Assembly: GCF_002161555.1 (NCBI RefSeq)
Contig: NZ_NFHZ01000002.1
Location: 185,319-249,318 of the forward strand
Direction of reading: 5' to 3'
Source of the DNA: Barnesiella sp. An55
GTDB taxonomy: Bacteria; Bacteroidota; Bacteroidia; Bacteroidales; Barnesiellaceae
Length of the DNA stretch: 64,000 nucleotides
Shown here: in pieces, positions 1 to 6,913 of the stretch
Numbering within the stretch: the first letter of the stretch is position 1
How the letters are laid out: the number at the start of each line of letters is the position of its first letter
Translations under genes and position numbers: made by a program
Notes under the pieces: model-generated
What the model was told of the DNA's origin: nothing
Database searches by the model: none
The model's input: the letters and a program-made list of their open reading frames with translations, nothing else

Positions 1-150
1 GAGATTTTAAATGTATTTAAGAATATATTGTATGTTAAAAATCACGCACAACTGACATTTTCTATATGTCAAACAAAAAGACATATAAATATTATTGATT
101 ATTTTTAGGTACTTTTTGTATCCTACCTTACATACAAGCGGAATACCTCG

Positions 151-663
151 CTACAACTCCTTCGTGAGGCTGAACTCTTTATCGGCAAAGAGTTCGGCCA
201 AACCCGAAATCTGTTTGTAGCGCAACAGTTCGTCCTTGTCCATCCCGATATTTTTCATAATCCAACTGTCCGACATTCCGGCTCGGGTGAGTTCTGAAAC
301 AATCTCGCACATCAGTTCGACATTGTGTGTACCACGGGCCCGGTTGTGACGAATGGTCGAAGCCATGCGGTTCGAGATATCCTTGTCGATGACCACCACC
401 GGCAGCAGCCCCTTTTCCCGTTCATATATACGCCGCGAGGTAAGCATCACCTTGTAGCGGTGATAGCCATCGACCAGTTCATACTGGTCGGTCTCGGGCA
501 GATAGTAACACACGCAAGGCATCGTATAACCATCCTCCCAAATAGAGAGTTCGAGCAGCCGCATCTCGGGCGGAGCCACGACATTGGGGTTATAGGTATT
601 GGCCACCACCTTCTCTACGGGCACGGCCCGCACATGATAGACAGGACTTTTATATGCTTCCAT
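151..663 (-). CDS. ibrB: ParB N-terminal-domain protein, IbrB-like
   Basis: 170 aa. The N-terminal ~110 residues look like a ParB/Srx-fold domain: a V-P-V-x-K-V-x-x-N-x-Y-N-P-N start, then the DGYHRY motif (about residues 66-71) that stands where ParB proteins have G-E-H/R-R, then an RHNRARG segment. The C-terminal part is helical. The domain pairs with an upstream PP-loop protein exactly as IbrB pairs with IbrA in enterobacteria, where the two together activate prophage-encoded immunoglobulin-binding genes. The start codon lies one base past the ibrA-like stop, so it is probably translationally coupled. It is the last gene of a three-gene leftward unit. It is not a chromosome-partitioning ParB: no ParA gene and no centromere-like sites are visible. 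The biochemical role is unknown; the IbrB name is by domain and neighbour only. Confidence 0.75.
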   Translation of the reverse strand: MEAYKSPVYHVRAVPVEKVVANTYNPNVVAPPEMRLLELSIWEDGYTMPCVCYYLPETDQYELVDGYHRYKVMLTSRRIYEREKGLLPVVVIDKDISNRMASTIRHNRARGTHNVELMCEIVSELTRAGMSDSWIMKNIGMDKDELLRYKQISGLAELFADKEFSLTKEL

Positions 664-664
664 T

Positions 665-1957
665 TTACTTTGTCAACGCTTTATATTTTTCCAACACTTG
701 ATCTTTCAACTCCTTCTCGGCCTTGGTGAGCGAGAACCCCATATACTTGCAGGTGTGATCGTTCTTGAGAATACAGATACACATGCGTTTGAAGGAGGGC
801 AACTCCTTGAACTCGGGCAGGTCGATATCGTCGAGATACCCCATCTTCACGGGCCGTTTACTGGTCTTGTAGTTGGAGTGGTCGCCCACGACGATAGGGA
901 TTCCCAAGGCCTCCAGTTTCTGGATGGTTTCGTCGGAGAGGCACCCTCCCTTTTCCCGCCAGAAGTTGATGCTCACAGACAGTTTGCGCTGATAATTGCG
1001 ACGCGTCTTCTCGGGCAGCGTTTTCAACAGGAAATCAAGATAACCCTCCCACGTCATGCCGGGCGGCAACTTGATCGAATGCCATCCCATCATCGAAGTG
1101 CGCCCATAGAGCCCGGCAAAATTCACCCCATTGACCCTACTCACCATCTTGCCCCACATATCGGGGTCGATCACCCGGTAGAGCCGCAAACTGGCTACGG
1201 CCTGCGAGATGAAGGGACTGGCAACCCGCTGCTTGTCGAGTGGTACGCCTGCCCGATAGTAAAGATCGTAGAGGCGATTGTAGTCCCAGCCGAAACGGCC
1301 GTTGGCCACCCAGATATCGGTTGTGAGCCAGTCGTGTATGGGATAGGCATTGCAGATGACATGTTTCATCTCGCGAATCCACTTGAGGCCCTTGTACTTC
1401 TTGTAATTGCGGTCGCTGTGCACGGTGCGCCAGCGATTCAGACTCTCCTGGGTGCGTATGCCTATCAGGCAGCAGGTGCGTCGGGCACCCATGCGCCGAT
1501 GCAGCCACTCGGCAAACTTGATTTGGAACTCATAATCCCACAAGGCATCGGTAAAGAAATCGAAATCGGCCTGCGTATAGGCCCCCTCGGGCAGGTCTCT
1601 CACCCACAAATCGCGCTTCGACTCTTCCCACGGTCGCCAATAGGACTGGAACATCGAGGTACAGGTAGAGACCTTGCAGGGCACGCACACCCGATAAACG
1701 TCCAATATGTCGGCATTGGAAGCCAGCACACGATCGACGTAACGGGTAGTCTCCTGGTATTGCACCTCATAGTCTATATGAAACACACCCAGCCGACGCC
1801 CCGGCTGCCGACGTCGCAGATAGTCGATGCAGAGGTTGAGCAACACCCCGCTGTCTTTCCCGCCCGAAAAGGAGACATACACGTTGTCGAAGTCGGTAAA
1901 TACCCGTTCGAGGCGCTCCATGGCCACATCATACACACTGCTTCTGAACGTGTTCAT
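665..1957 (-). CDS. ibrA: PAPS-reductase-family PP-loop protein with DUF3440, IbrA-like
   Basis: 430 aa from the preferred start. The N-terminus carries the PP-loop signature SFSGGKDSG (about residues 30-38) of the PAPS reductase/ATP-pyrophosphatase superfamily, so it probably binds ATP and adenylates something. A Cys-rich stretch (VCVPCKVSTCTS) follows, and the C-terminal third matches the DUF3440 part of IbrA. It lacks the usual surroundings of assimilatory sulfate reduction (no cysD, cysN or sulfite reductase nearby), so a role in cysteine synthesis is unlikely. Start choice: the ATG at 1957 overlaps the upstream stop as ATGA and is preferred over the ATG 36 bases upstream, which would lie inside the preceding gene. 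The partner is the ParB-like gene immediately downstream. Confidence 0.75.
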   Translation of the reverse strand: MNTFRSSVYDVAMERLERVFTDFDNVYVSFSGGKDSGVLLNLCIDYLRRRQPGRRLGVFHIDYEVQYQETTRYVDRVLASNADILDVYRVCVPCKVSTCTSMFQSYWRPWEESKRDLWVRDLPEGAYTQADFDFFTDALWDYEFQIKFAEWLHRRMGARRTCCLIGIRTQESLNRWRTVHSDRNYKKYKGLKWIREMKHVICNAYPIHDWLTTDIWVANGRFGWDYNRLYDLYYRAGVPLDKQRVASPFISQAVASLRLYRVIDPDMWGKMVSRVNGVNFAGLYGRTSMMGWHSIKLPPGMTWEGYLDFLLKTLPEKTRRNYQRKLSVSINFWREKGGCLSDETIQKLEALGIPIVVGDHSNYKTSKRPVKMGYLDDIDLPEFKELPSFKRMCICILKNDHTCKYMGFSLTKAEKELKDQVLEKYKALTK

Positions 1958-2349
1958 CTCCCTACATACTTCATTTTGACATACAACTTCCAACGTTTCA
2001 CCTCGGTAAATCCACAGGACACAAACGCCTCTTCATGCCGAATGTGAGCCATCGCATAGAGCGGATACTTTGATGCAAACTCATCAATAGCCGCGTTGAC
2101 CAAAGCCGTCAACAACTCGGGCGAATCGCCCGACGCATAATAATTGTCGATAAATGCCCCGGCCATACGACGCTCGACTGGCATGAACCCTTCGACCCCA
2201 TTCCCGTCTGAAGCCACAAACCACACATGTTTGCGCGAAGTCTTGAACGGGTAATTGTTGTTCTGACGAATGATGGGAATACTCATCGTCAGTGGAGCAA
2301 CAAGCGTATAGAGCCGAGGTTCGGTTCCCTGTATTTTTTCGATTATCAT
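1954..2349 (-). CDS. GNAT-like acetyltransferase-fold protein
   Basis: 131 aa and first gene of the leftward unit with the IbrA/IbrB-like pair, sharing an ATGA overlap with the next gene. The order strand-helix-strand, a central segment ending in V-x-G-F-x-P-V-E-R-R, a helix with many Ala/Leu, and a final pattern H-x-x-x-x-F-x-x-C-G-F-x-x-V are typical of small GNAT N-acetyltransferases (the last motif is the alpha4-beta7 region). The acetyl-CoA pyrophosphate loop (Q/R-x-x-G-x-G/A) is not obvious, so it may be a degenerate or non-canonical GNAT. No substrate can be proposed. Its constant linkage to IbrA/IbrB, if confirmed in other genomes, would suggest that all three act together. Confidence 0.55.
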   Translation of the reverse strand: MIIEKIQGTEPRLYTLVAPLTMSIPIIRQNNNYPFKTSRKHVWFVASDGNGVEGFMPVERRMAGAFIDNYYASGDSPELLTALVNAAIDEFASKYPLYAMAHIRHEEAFVSCGFTEVKRWKLYVKMKYVGR

Positions 2350-2694
2350 GGTATAGCTCTTTTATTCAAAGAAACACATCTTCAAAAATATCTCCCCGAA
2401 TGAGGCTGCATTTATTTCCCACAAAAATATAAAAGAAAAGAGACAAAACAGTATAAGGAGGTTGTAAAATCAATTTGTACTCTCTCCATAAATTCCAATC
2501 TCAAACCACTTTCAAACTCAAATTACATTTTGATACACAACTATTTGTTTCTTTCAAAAAAGAATCTATCTTTACCTATAATTATGAAAAATTCTTAAAC
2601 CCGGTCATTTTATTCAATAATAATTTTAGTTTTAGAATTATTCCAATTATATTTGCATCAGAAATAACAAACACAACAATAAAAACGAAACGTC
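2350..2694. other. AT-rich divergent intergenic region
   Basis: 345 bases separating the leftward IbrA/IbrB unit from rubrerythrin. It is strongly AT-rich. The 92-codon open frame across 2475-2753 reads into rubrerythrin out of frame and has no coding character. Minus-strand -7-like elements (TATTTTTG) occur at 2390-2383 and 2429-2422 and could drive the acetyltransferase gene, but neither has a well-spaced -33 box. The rubrerythrin promoter is listed separately. Confidence 0.5.
2648..2655 (+). promoter_or_regulatory. Predicted -7 promoter element of rbr
   Basis: TATATTTG matches the Bacteroidetes TAnnTTTG -7 consensus. The start codon lies 40 bases downstream. A T-rich stretch about 20 bases upstream (TTTTAG) is a poor -33 box. 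Confidence 0.5.
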
Positions 2695-3270
2695 ATGAAA
2701 AGTATCAAAGGAACCCAAACCGAACAGAATCTGTTGAAATCTTTCGCCGGTGAATCACAAGCCCGTACCCGTTATACCTTCTTTGCCAGCGTAGCCAAGA
2801 AAGAGGGTTTCGAACAGATAAGCGCCATCTTCATGGAGACAGCCGAGCAAGAGAAAGAGCACGCCAAGAAATTCTTCAAATATCTCGAAGGAGGCATGGT
2901 CGAGATTACCGCAGCCTTCCCGGCCGGCGTCATCGGTACCACAGCCGAGAATCTGAAGGCTGCTGCCGAGGGTGAAAACGAAGAGTGGGTCGATCTCTAT
3001 CCCCACTTTGCCGATGTGGCCGAGCAAGAGGGATTCCCTGCCGTAGCCCTTACCTTCCGCAACGTAGCCAAGGTTGAGGCCGAGCACGAGAAACGCTACC
3101 GCAAACTGCTGGCCAACGTAGAGAACGGCACTGTATTCTCCGACAGTGAGGAGATCGAATGGCAATGCCGCAACTGCGGATATGTGTATCGCGGCAAGAC
3201 GGCTCCCGAAGCCTGCCCCGCCTGTGCTCACCCGCGTGCCTACTTCGAGCGCAAAAAGAACAACTACTAA
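2695..3270 (+). CDS. rbr: Rubrerythrin
   Basis: 191 aa, the usual length. Cytosolic non-haem di-iron peroxidase that reduces hydrogen peroxide with electrons from rubredoxin-type centres, important in anaerobes exposed to oxygen. The N-terminal ferritin-like four-helix domain carries the iron ligands in E-S-Q-A-R (about residue 20), E-x-x-E-x-x-H-A-K (about 50-56) and the second pair near E-Q-E-G and E-A-E-H. The C-terminal rubredoxin-like domain has two CxxC knuckles, CRNCGY and CPAC (about residues 158-177), binding one iron. A strong hairpin terminator follows. The next gene, a flavin reductase fused to rubredoxin, is a plausible electron source for it, although it has its own transcript start region. 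Confidence 0.97.
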   Translation: MKSIKGTQTEQNLLKSFAGESQARTRYTFFASVAKKEGFEQISAIFMETAEQEKEHAKKFFKYLEGGMVEITAAFPAGVIGTTAENLKAAAEGENEEWVDLYPHFADVAEQEGFPAVALTFRNVAKVEAEHEKRYRKLLANVENGTVFSDSEEIEWQCRNCGYVYRGKTAPEACPACAHPRAYFERKKNNY

Positions 3271-3301
3271 TTTTAATTCAGTGTAAATCTTTTAGACTTC
3301 C

Positions 3302-3330
3302 ATCGGCCTGCTCTGTGGGGGCAGGCCGAT
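3302..3330 (+). terminator. Hairpin terminator after rbr
   Basis: Perfect 10-bp stem ATCGGCCTGC/GCAGGCCGAT with a 9-base loop, followed by TCTGTTT. It sits 31 bases past the rubrerythrin stop. Confidence 0.75.
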
Positions 3331-3355
3331 TCTGTTTAGCTCAACAACACGTTCC

Positions 3356-4012
3356 ATGGATATAACCGCCTTACGACAAATCACCTATGGCCTCTATGTG
3401 GTAGGGACCAACGACAACGGCCGACCTACGGGCTGTATCATCAACACCTGTTTCCAGGTGACCAGCGAAAATCCCATCATCGCTATCTCGATGAACAAGA
3501 ACAACTATACCCACGATGTCATTGTGCAGCACCGCCGCTTCAGCCTGGCCATTCTGGCCGAAGAGAGCGACACGAGCCTCATCACTACCTTCGGGTTCCA
3601 GTGCGGACGCGACCGCAACAAATACGAGGGGCGCAACCATACCTGGCTGCACGACACCCCTATCCTCCAAGGGAAGTTTGCCGGACACATCGTGTGCGAA
3701 CTGCTGAGCATGGCCGACAACGAGACTCACGACGTGCTCTTTGCCCGTGTCATCGACACCCTGCCCGACGACGGGACCCCCATGACCTATGCCTACTACC
3801 ACCAGGTGGTCAAAGGCAAAGCGCCTAAAAACGCTCCCACCTATGTGGCCGAGGAAGAGACAAAGCCCGCCAAGGAGCAAGCACCCGACTCACAAGCCAG
3901 CACCAAGCGCTACGTATGCGAGGTGTGTGGCTACATACACGAAGGCGAGTTGCCCGACGATTTCAAGTGCCCCGTATGCCAGGCACCGGCAAGCTGTTTC
4001 AAAGAAATATAA
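3356..4012 (+). CDS. Flavin reductase-rubredoxin fusion protein
   Basis: 218 aa. Residues 1-~150 form a flavin reductase-like (FMN-binding split-barrel) domain, recognisable from the G-L-Y-V-V-G start, the C-I-I-N-T-C strand and the A-I-S-M-N-K-N-N-Y segment. A ~20-residue acidic/Ala linker leads to a C-terminal rubredoxin domain with CEVCGY and CPVC knuckles (about residues 184-209). This is the architecture of high-molecular-weight rubredoxins (NAD(P)H:rubredoxin oxidoreductases such as Hrb), which feed electrons to flavodiiron proteins or rubrerythrin for oxygen and peroxide reduction. Placement next to rbr supports that role. It starts 85 bases after the rbr stop, across a terminator hairpin, so the two may be transcribed separately. 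Confidence 0.9.
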   Translation: MDITALRQITYGLYVVGTNDNGRPTGCIINTCFQVTSENPIIAISMNKNNYTHDVIVQHRRFSLAILAEESDTSLITTFGFQCGRDRNKYEGRNHTWLHDTPILQGKFAGHIVCELLSMADNETHDVLFARVIDTLPDDGTPMTYAYYHQVVKGKAPKNAPTYVAEEETKPAKEQAPDSQASTKRYVCEVCGYIHEGELPDDFKCPVCQAPASCFKEI

Positions 4013-4066
4013 GTTTTGAACGAACTAAGATCCCGTTCGAGAGTTTTTACTTTCGACGGGAATTTC

Positions 4067-4074
4067 TATTTTTG
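4067..4074 (+). promoter_or_regulatory. Predicted -7 element for the DUF4491 gene
   Basis: TATTTTTG fits TAnnTTTG, with a T-rich -33-like stretch at 4044-4048. The partial inverted repeat TCCCGT (4031-4036)/ACGGGA (4056-4061) just upstream may terminate the preceding gene. Confidence 0.45.
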
Positions 4075-4163
4075 CATCCCGCGCATCAGGGACATCCCGG
4101 CACGTCGCTCGGGACTCCCGAAGCGGAGCAGAAATCGACAACCAGTTTTTTTACCACATCGCT

Positions 4164-4475
4164 ATGGATTTTATACTCGACAACCACCTGCAAGGACTTG
4201 TGATAGGAGTCTGCACCTTCCTCATCATCGGGCTGTTTCACCCGATTGTAGTAAAGGCCGAATACTATTGGGGCACCCGCTGCTGGTGGATATTCCTGCT
4301 GCTCGGGCTGGCAGGCATCGTGGTGTCGCTGTGGGTCGAGAGCGTCACCCTGTCGGCACTGGCCGGCGTGTTTGGCTTCTCTTCGTTCTGGACCATCAAG
4401 GAGCTGTTCGACCAAGAAAAACGGGTACAAAAAGGGTGGTTCCCCAAAAATCCCAAGCGCACCTACAAATTTTAG
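4164..4475 (+). CDS. DUF4491-family small membrane protein
   Basis: 103 aa. Three hydrophobic segments (about residues 10-30, 40-58 and 62-78) make it an inner-membrane protein. The pattern L-I-I-G-x-F-H-P-I-V-x-K-A-E-Y-Y-W-G followed by C-W-W-x-F-L and a conserved cytoplasmic tail with K-G-W-F-P-K-N-P matches the DUF4491 family, common in Bacteroidetes and Firmicutes and of unknown function. It has its own promoter-like element and no obvious operon partner. Confidence 0.8.
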   Translation: MDFILDNHLQGLVIGVCTFLIIGLFHPIVVKAEYYWGTRCWWIFLLLGLAGIVVSLWVESVTLSALAGVFGFSSFWTIKELFDQEKRVQKGWFPKNPKRTYKF

Positions 4476-4530
4476 CGCCAAAAGCGTTACATTTAACGGC
4501 CTATCCTGCAACAATAAACCAAAAAAAGGT

Positions 4531-4538
4531 TATCTTTG
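4531..4538 (+). promoter_or_regulatory. Predicted -7 element for the mini CTD protein
   Basis: TATCTTTG, an exact TAnnTTTG match, 20 bases before the start codon at 4559. No clear -33 box at the expected distance. Confidence 0.5.
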
Positions 4539-4558
4539 CAAAAGATATTGTTGTCGTC

Positions 4559-4894
4559 ATGAAACATCTATACGCTATTCTATTGGCATTGGCACTCGGT
4601 TGCGGTGCTGCTCTGCAAGCTTCGGCACAAGCCTTGACAGAGAGGACGGCGTGGTCTCTCAGTGAAGGAGACCGCACAGACGACAACGTCCGCGACAATG
4701 AGATCGAAGTCTCGAGCAAAGACGGGAATATCTACATCCGCACCCCTCGGCGAGTACAAGTCACGGTCTATACCATTCTGGGACAAATCGTTACCGAGCG
4801 CACACTCAACCCGGGCATCTCGGAGTTGAAAATCGGCACCCGTGGTATCTACCTCGTCAAAATCGAAGGCAAAACCCAGAAAGTGGCCTTGTAG
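4559..4894 (+). CDS. Small exported protein consisting largely of a type IX secretion C-terminal domain
   Basis: 111 aa. Start at 4559 because it begins a clear Sec signal peptide (MKHLYAILLALALG, ending near ASAQA, about residue 24) and lies just after a -7 promoter element; the frame stays open far upstream but without coding character. The C-terminal ~50 residues carry the type A sorting-domain pattern: D-G-x-I-Y-I-x-x-P, V-x-V-Y-x-x-L-G-Q-I-V, then I-S-E-L-x-I-x-x-x-G-I-Y-L-V-K-I and a basic end. That domain sends cargo through the outer membrane by the type IX system. Only about 35 residues separate it from the signal peptide, so there is almost no cargo. A type IX plug protein is encoded at 26937. 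Confidence 0.75.
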   Translation: MKHLYAILLALALGCGAALQASAQALTERTAWSLSEGDRTDDNVRDNEIEVSSKDGNIYIRTPRRVQVTVYTILGQIVTERTLNPGISELKIGTRGIYLVKIEGKTQKVAL

Positions 4895-5050
4895 TCCATC
4901 GGCGACACGACCTGGCTGCGACAGCCGCCCGCACCGACTCATATCACTTCAGCCACCCCAACCGCAAAAAACATCAAACCGACCTTTACAAGAAGCTGAA
5001 ATTTAGCCCAAACTAATAGGGCTCAAGTTTCGATTTTCGGCTTTTATCGC

Positions 5051-5058
5051 TATCTTTG
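5051..5058 (+). promoter_or_regulatory. Upstream promoter-like -7 element of ilvE (P1)
   Basis: TATCTTTG, about 115 bases before the ilvE start. A transcript from here would contain two overlapping hairpins (5073-5090 and 5080-5110). Confidence 0.35.
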
Positions 5059-5098
5059 TAGGAACAGAAGGCGAGTTCAGTAAAAAACTCAGCTCAGC

Positions 5099-5131
5099 TT
5101 GGCTTTTTACCTGTACCTTTTACTATCTTTG
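5099..5131 (+). promoter_or_regulatory. Proximal ilvE promoter (P2)
   Basis: TATCTTTG at 5124-5131 preceded by a weak -33 box TTGG at 5099-5102 with a 21-base spacer. Transcription would begin near 5138, giving a ~28-nt leader. Confidence 0.55.
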
Positions 5132-5165
5132 TACCTATAAAGTCAAACACAAAAACAACGAAACT

Positions 5166-6185
5166 ATGGAAAGTATCGATTGGTCAAACCTGTCATTCGG
5201 CTATATGCCCACCGACTACAACGTACGATGCACCTACAAAGACGGGAAATGGGGCGACATCACAGTTACCAGTTCTCAAACATTCGAAATACACATGGCT
5301 GCCACCTGCCTGCACTACGGGCAAGAGGCATTCGAGGGTATGAAAGCCTTCCGGGGCAAGGACGGTAAGATTCGCATCTTCCGCATGGACGAGAACGCCG
5401 CCCGCTTGCAAAGTTCGTGCCGGGGTATCATGATGCCCGAGCTGCCCACCGAGAAGTTCAACGAAGCCATTCTCACGGTGGTTAAGAAAAACGAGCGCTT
5501 TGTGCCCCCCTACGAAAGTGGAGCCTCGCTCTATATTCGCCCGTTGCTCATAGGCACTTCGGCCCAGGTAGGTGTAAAACCGGCCAAAGAGTACCTCTTC
5601 ATCGTTTTCGTTTCGCCGGTAGGCCCCTACTTCAAAGAGGGATTCAAGCCCACCCCCATGGTTATCCTGCGCCAATACGACCGCGCCGCACCGCTCGGCA
5701 CGGGACGCTACAAAGTGGGAGGCAACTATGCCGCCAGTCTGGTATCGGGCGAGAAAGCCCACGCCATGGGCTACTCGGCAGTGCTTTACCTCGACGCAAA
5801 AGAGAAGAAATATATCGACGAGTGCGGCCCGGCCAACTTCTTCGGTATCCGTGGCAACAGCTACATCACGCCTAAATCGACCTCGATTCTCCCCTCGATT
5901 ACCAACAAAAGCCTCATGCAACTGGCCGAAGACCTGGGCATGACCGTCGAGGTTCGTCAGGTTCCCGAGGAAGAGCTCGCCACGTTCGACGAAGCCGGTG
6001 CTTGCGGAACAGCCGCTGTTATCAGCCCTATCGCCCGCATCGACGATCTCGACGAGAACAAGTCGTATGTATTCTCCAAAGACGGCAAACCCGGCCCCAT
6101 TTGCGAGAAACTGTATCACAAGCTGCGTGCCATACAATATGGCGACGAGCCCGATACCCACAATTGGGTGACCATCGTAGAGTAA
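5166..6185 (+). CDS. ilvE: Branched-chain-amino-acid aminotransferase
   Basis: 339 aa. Cytosolic PLP enzyme (fold type IV) that transfers the amino group between glutamate and the keto acids of leucine, isoleucine and valine. Visible signatures: H-Y-G-Q-E-A-F-E-G-M-K-A-F-R near residues 51-64, R-x-Y-I-R-P near the active-site entrance, the PLP-lysine region G-R-Y-K-V-G-G-N-Y-A-A-S, and the D-E-C-G-P-A-N-F-F cofactor-binding stretch. Length and sequence fit the long (~340 aa) branched-chain type II family. It is monocistronic: two promoter-like elements upstream and a clear terminator just after the stop. Confidence 0.96.
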   Translation: MESIDWSNLSFGYMPTDYNVRCTYKDGKWGDITVTSSQTFEIHMAATCLHYGQEAFEGMKAFRGKDGKIRIFRMDENAARLQSSCRGIMMPELPTEKFNEAILTVVKKNERFVPPYESGASLYIRPLLIGTSAQVGVKPAKEYLFIVFVSPVGPYFKEGFKPTPMVILRQYDRAAPLGTGRYKVGGNYAASLVSGEKAHAMGYSAVLYLDAKEKKYIDECGPANFFGIRGNSYITPKSTSILPSITNKSLMQLAEDLGMTVEVRQVPEEELATFDEAGACGTAAVISPIARIDDLDENKSYVFSKDGKPGPICEKLYHKLRAIQYGDEPDTHNWVTIVE

Positions 6186-6203
6186 TTACCAAAAACCATA
6201 TTC

Positions 6204-6240
6204 AGGCAGCCCGAAGGCATACGCTTCGGGCTGCTGTTTT
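6204..6240 (+). terminator. Intrinsic terminator of ilvE
   Basis: Stem CAGCCCGAAG (6207-6216)/CTTCGGGCTG (6224-6233) with a 7-base loop and a CTGTTTT tail. Confidence 0.8.
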
Positions 6241-6259
6241 ATCGTCCCACATCACCATC

Positions 6260-6796
6260 ATGGATATCCAAACTGTTTTCAACAAATACTACCAACCCGG
6301 CACCCCCCTCTATCACAGCGTGTGGTCGCACAGCAAACTGGTGGCCGACAAAGCTCTGCAACTGGCCCAGGCACACCCCGAGCTCGCCATCGACAAAGAT
6401 TTTGTTTACGAAGCCGCCATGCTTCACGACATCGGGGTATTTCTCACCCACGCCCCCGAAATCTATTGCATGGGCGACCAGCCCTACATCTGTCACGGTG
6501 TATTGGGAGCCGAGCTGATGCGGGCCGACGGCTACCCCCGTCACGCTCTTGTGTGCGAACGTCACACCGGCACGGGACTTACCGTCGCCGACATCATAGC
6601 CCAAAACCTGCCCCTGCCCCACCGCGACATGTGTCCGGTGAGCCTCGAAGAGAAACTCGTCTGCTTTGCCGACAAGTTCTACTCCAAATCGAATCCCGAC
6701 CGGGAAAAGCCCCTCGACAAAGTGCGTAAAAGCGTAGCCCGATATGGCGAGGATTCGCTGCGTCGATTCGAAGAACTGGCTGCACTCTTTCTCTAA
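6260..6796 (+). CDS. HD-domain hydrolase
   Basis: 178 aa. Start at 6260 because the conserved domain begins immediately (M-D-I-Q-x-V-F-N-K-Y-Y) and the frame upstream overlaps ilvE. Metal-binding HD signature: first His in SVWSHSKLV (about residue 26), MLHDIG (about 55-60), a further H in C-H-G-V-L-G and R-H-T-G-T-G, and a final D in C-F-A-D-K-F-Y-S-K. The pattern H...HD...D is that of the HD superfamily of metal-dependent phosphohydrolases (nucleotidase or cyclic-nucleotide type). Likely a cytosolic phosphohydrolase; the substrate cannot be told. Confidence 0.85.
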   Translation: MDIQTVFNKYYQPGTPLYHSVWSHSKLVADKALQLAQAHPELAIDKDFVYEAAMLHDIGVFLTHAPEIYCMGDQPYICHGVLGAELMRADGYPRHALVCERHTGTGLTVADIIAQNLPLPHRDMCPVSLEEKLVCFADKFYSKSNPDREKPLDKVRKSVARYGEDSLRRFEELAALFL

Positions 6797-6891
6797 CCAG
6801 CAAGGAGTTAAGGCCTTGCTACGGTCCCTCCACAATATAGAATAAAATATATTAAATAAAGTCCAAAAGCCGATAAGTCATAGAAAATGTG

Positions 6892-6899
6892 TATTTTTG
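6892..6899 (+). promoter_or_regulatory. Predicted -7 element of lptD
   Basis: TATTTTTG, 15 bases before the start codon. No good -33 box is seen. Confidence 0.4.
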
Positions 6900-6913
6900 C
6901 ACGTTGATTACAG

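Noticed and set aside
151..2349. Prophage remnant, suggested by the IbrA/IbrB likeness
   Set aside because: No integrase, terminase, structural phage gene or att-like repeat is visible nearby.
2475..2753. 92-codon open frame before rubrerythrin
   Set aside because: Overlaps rbr out of frame and consists of AT-rich promoter sequence.
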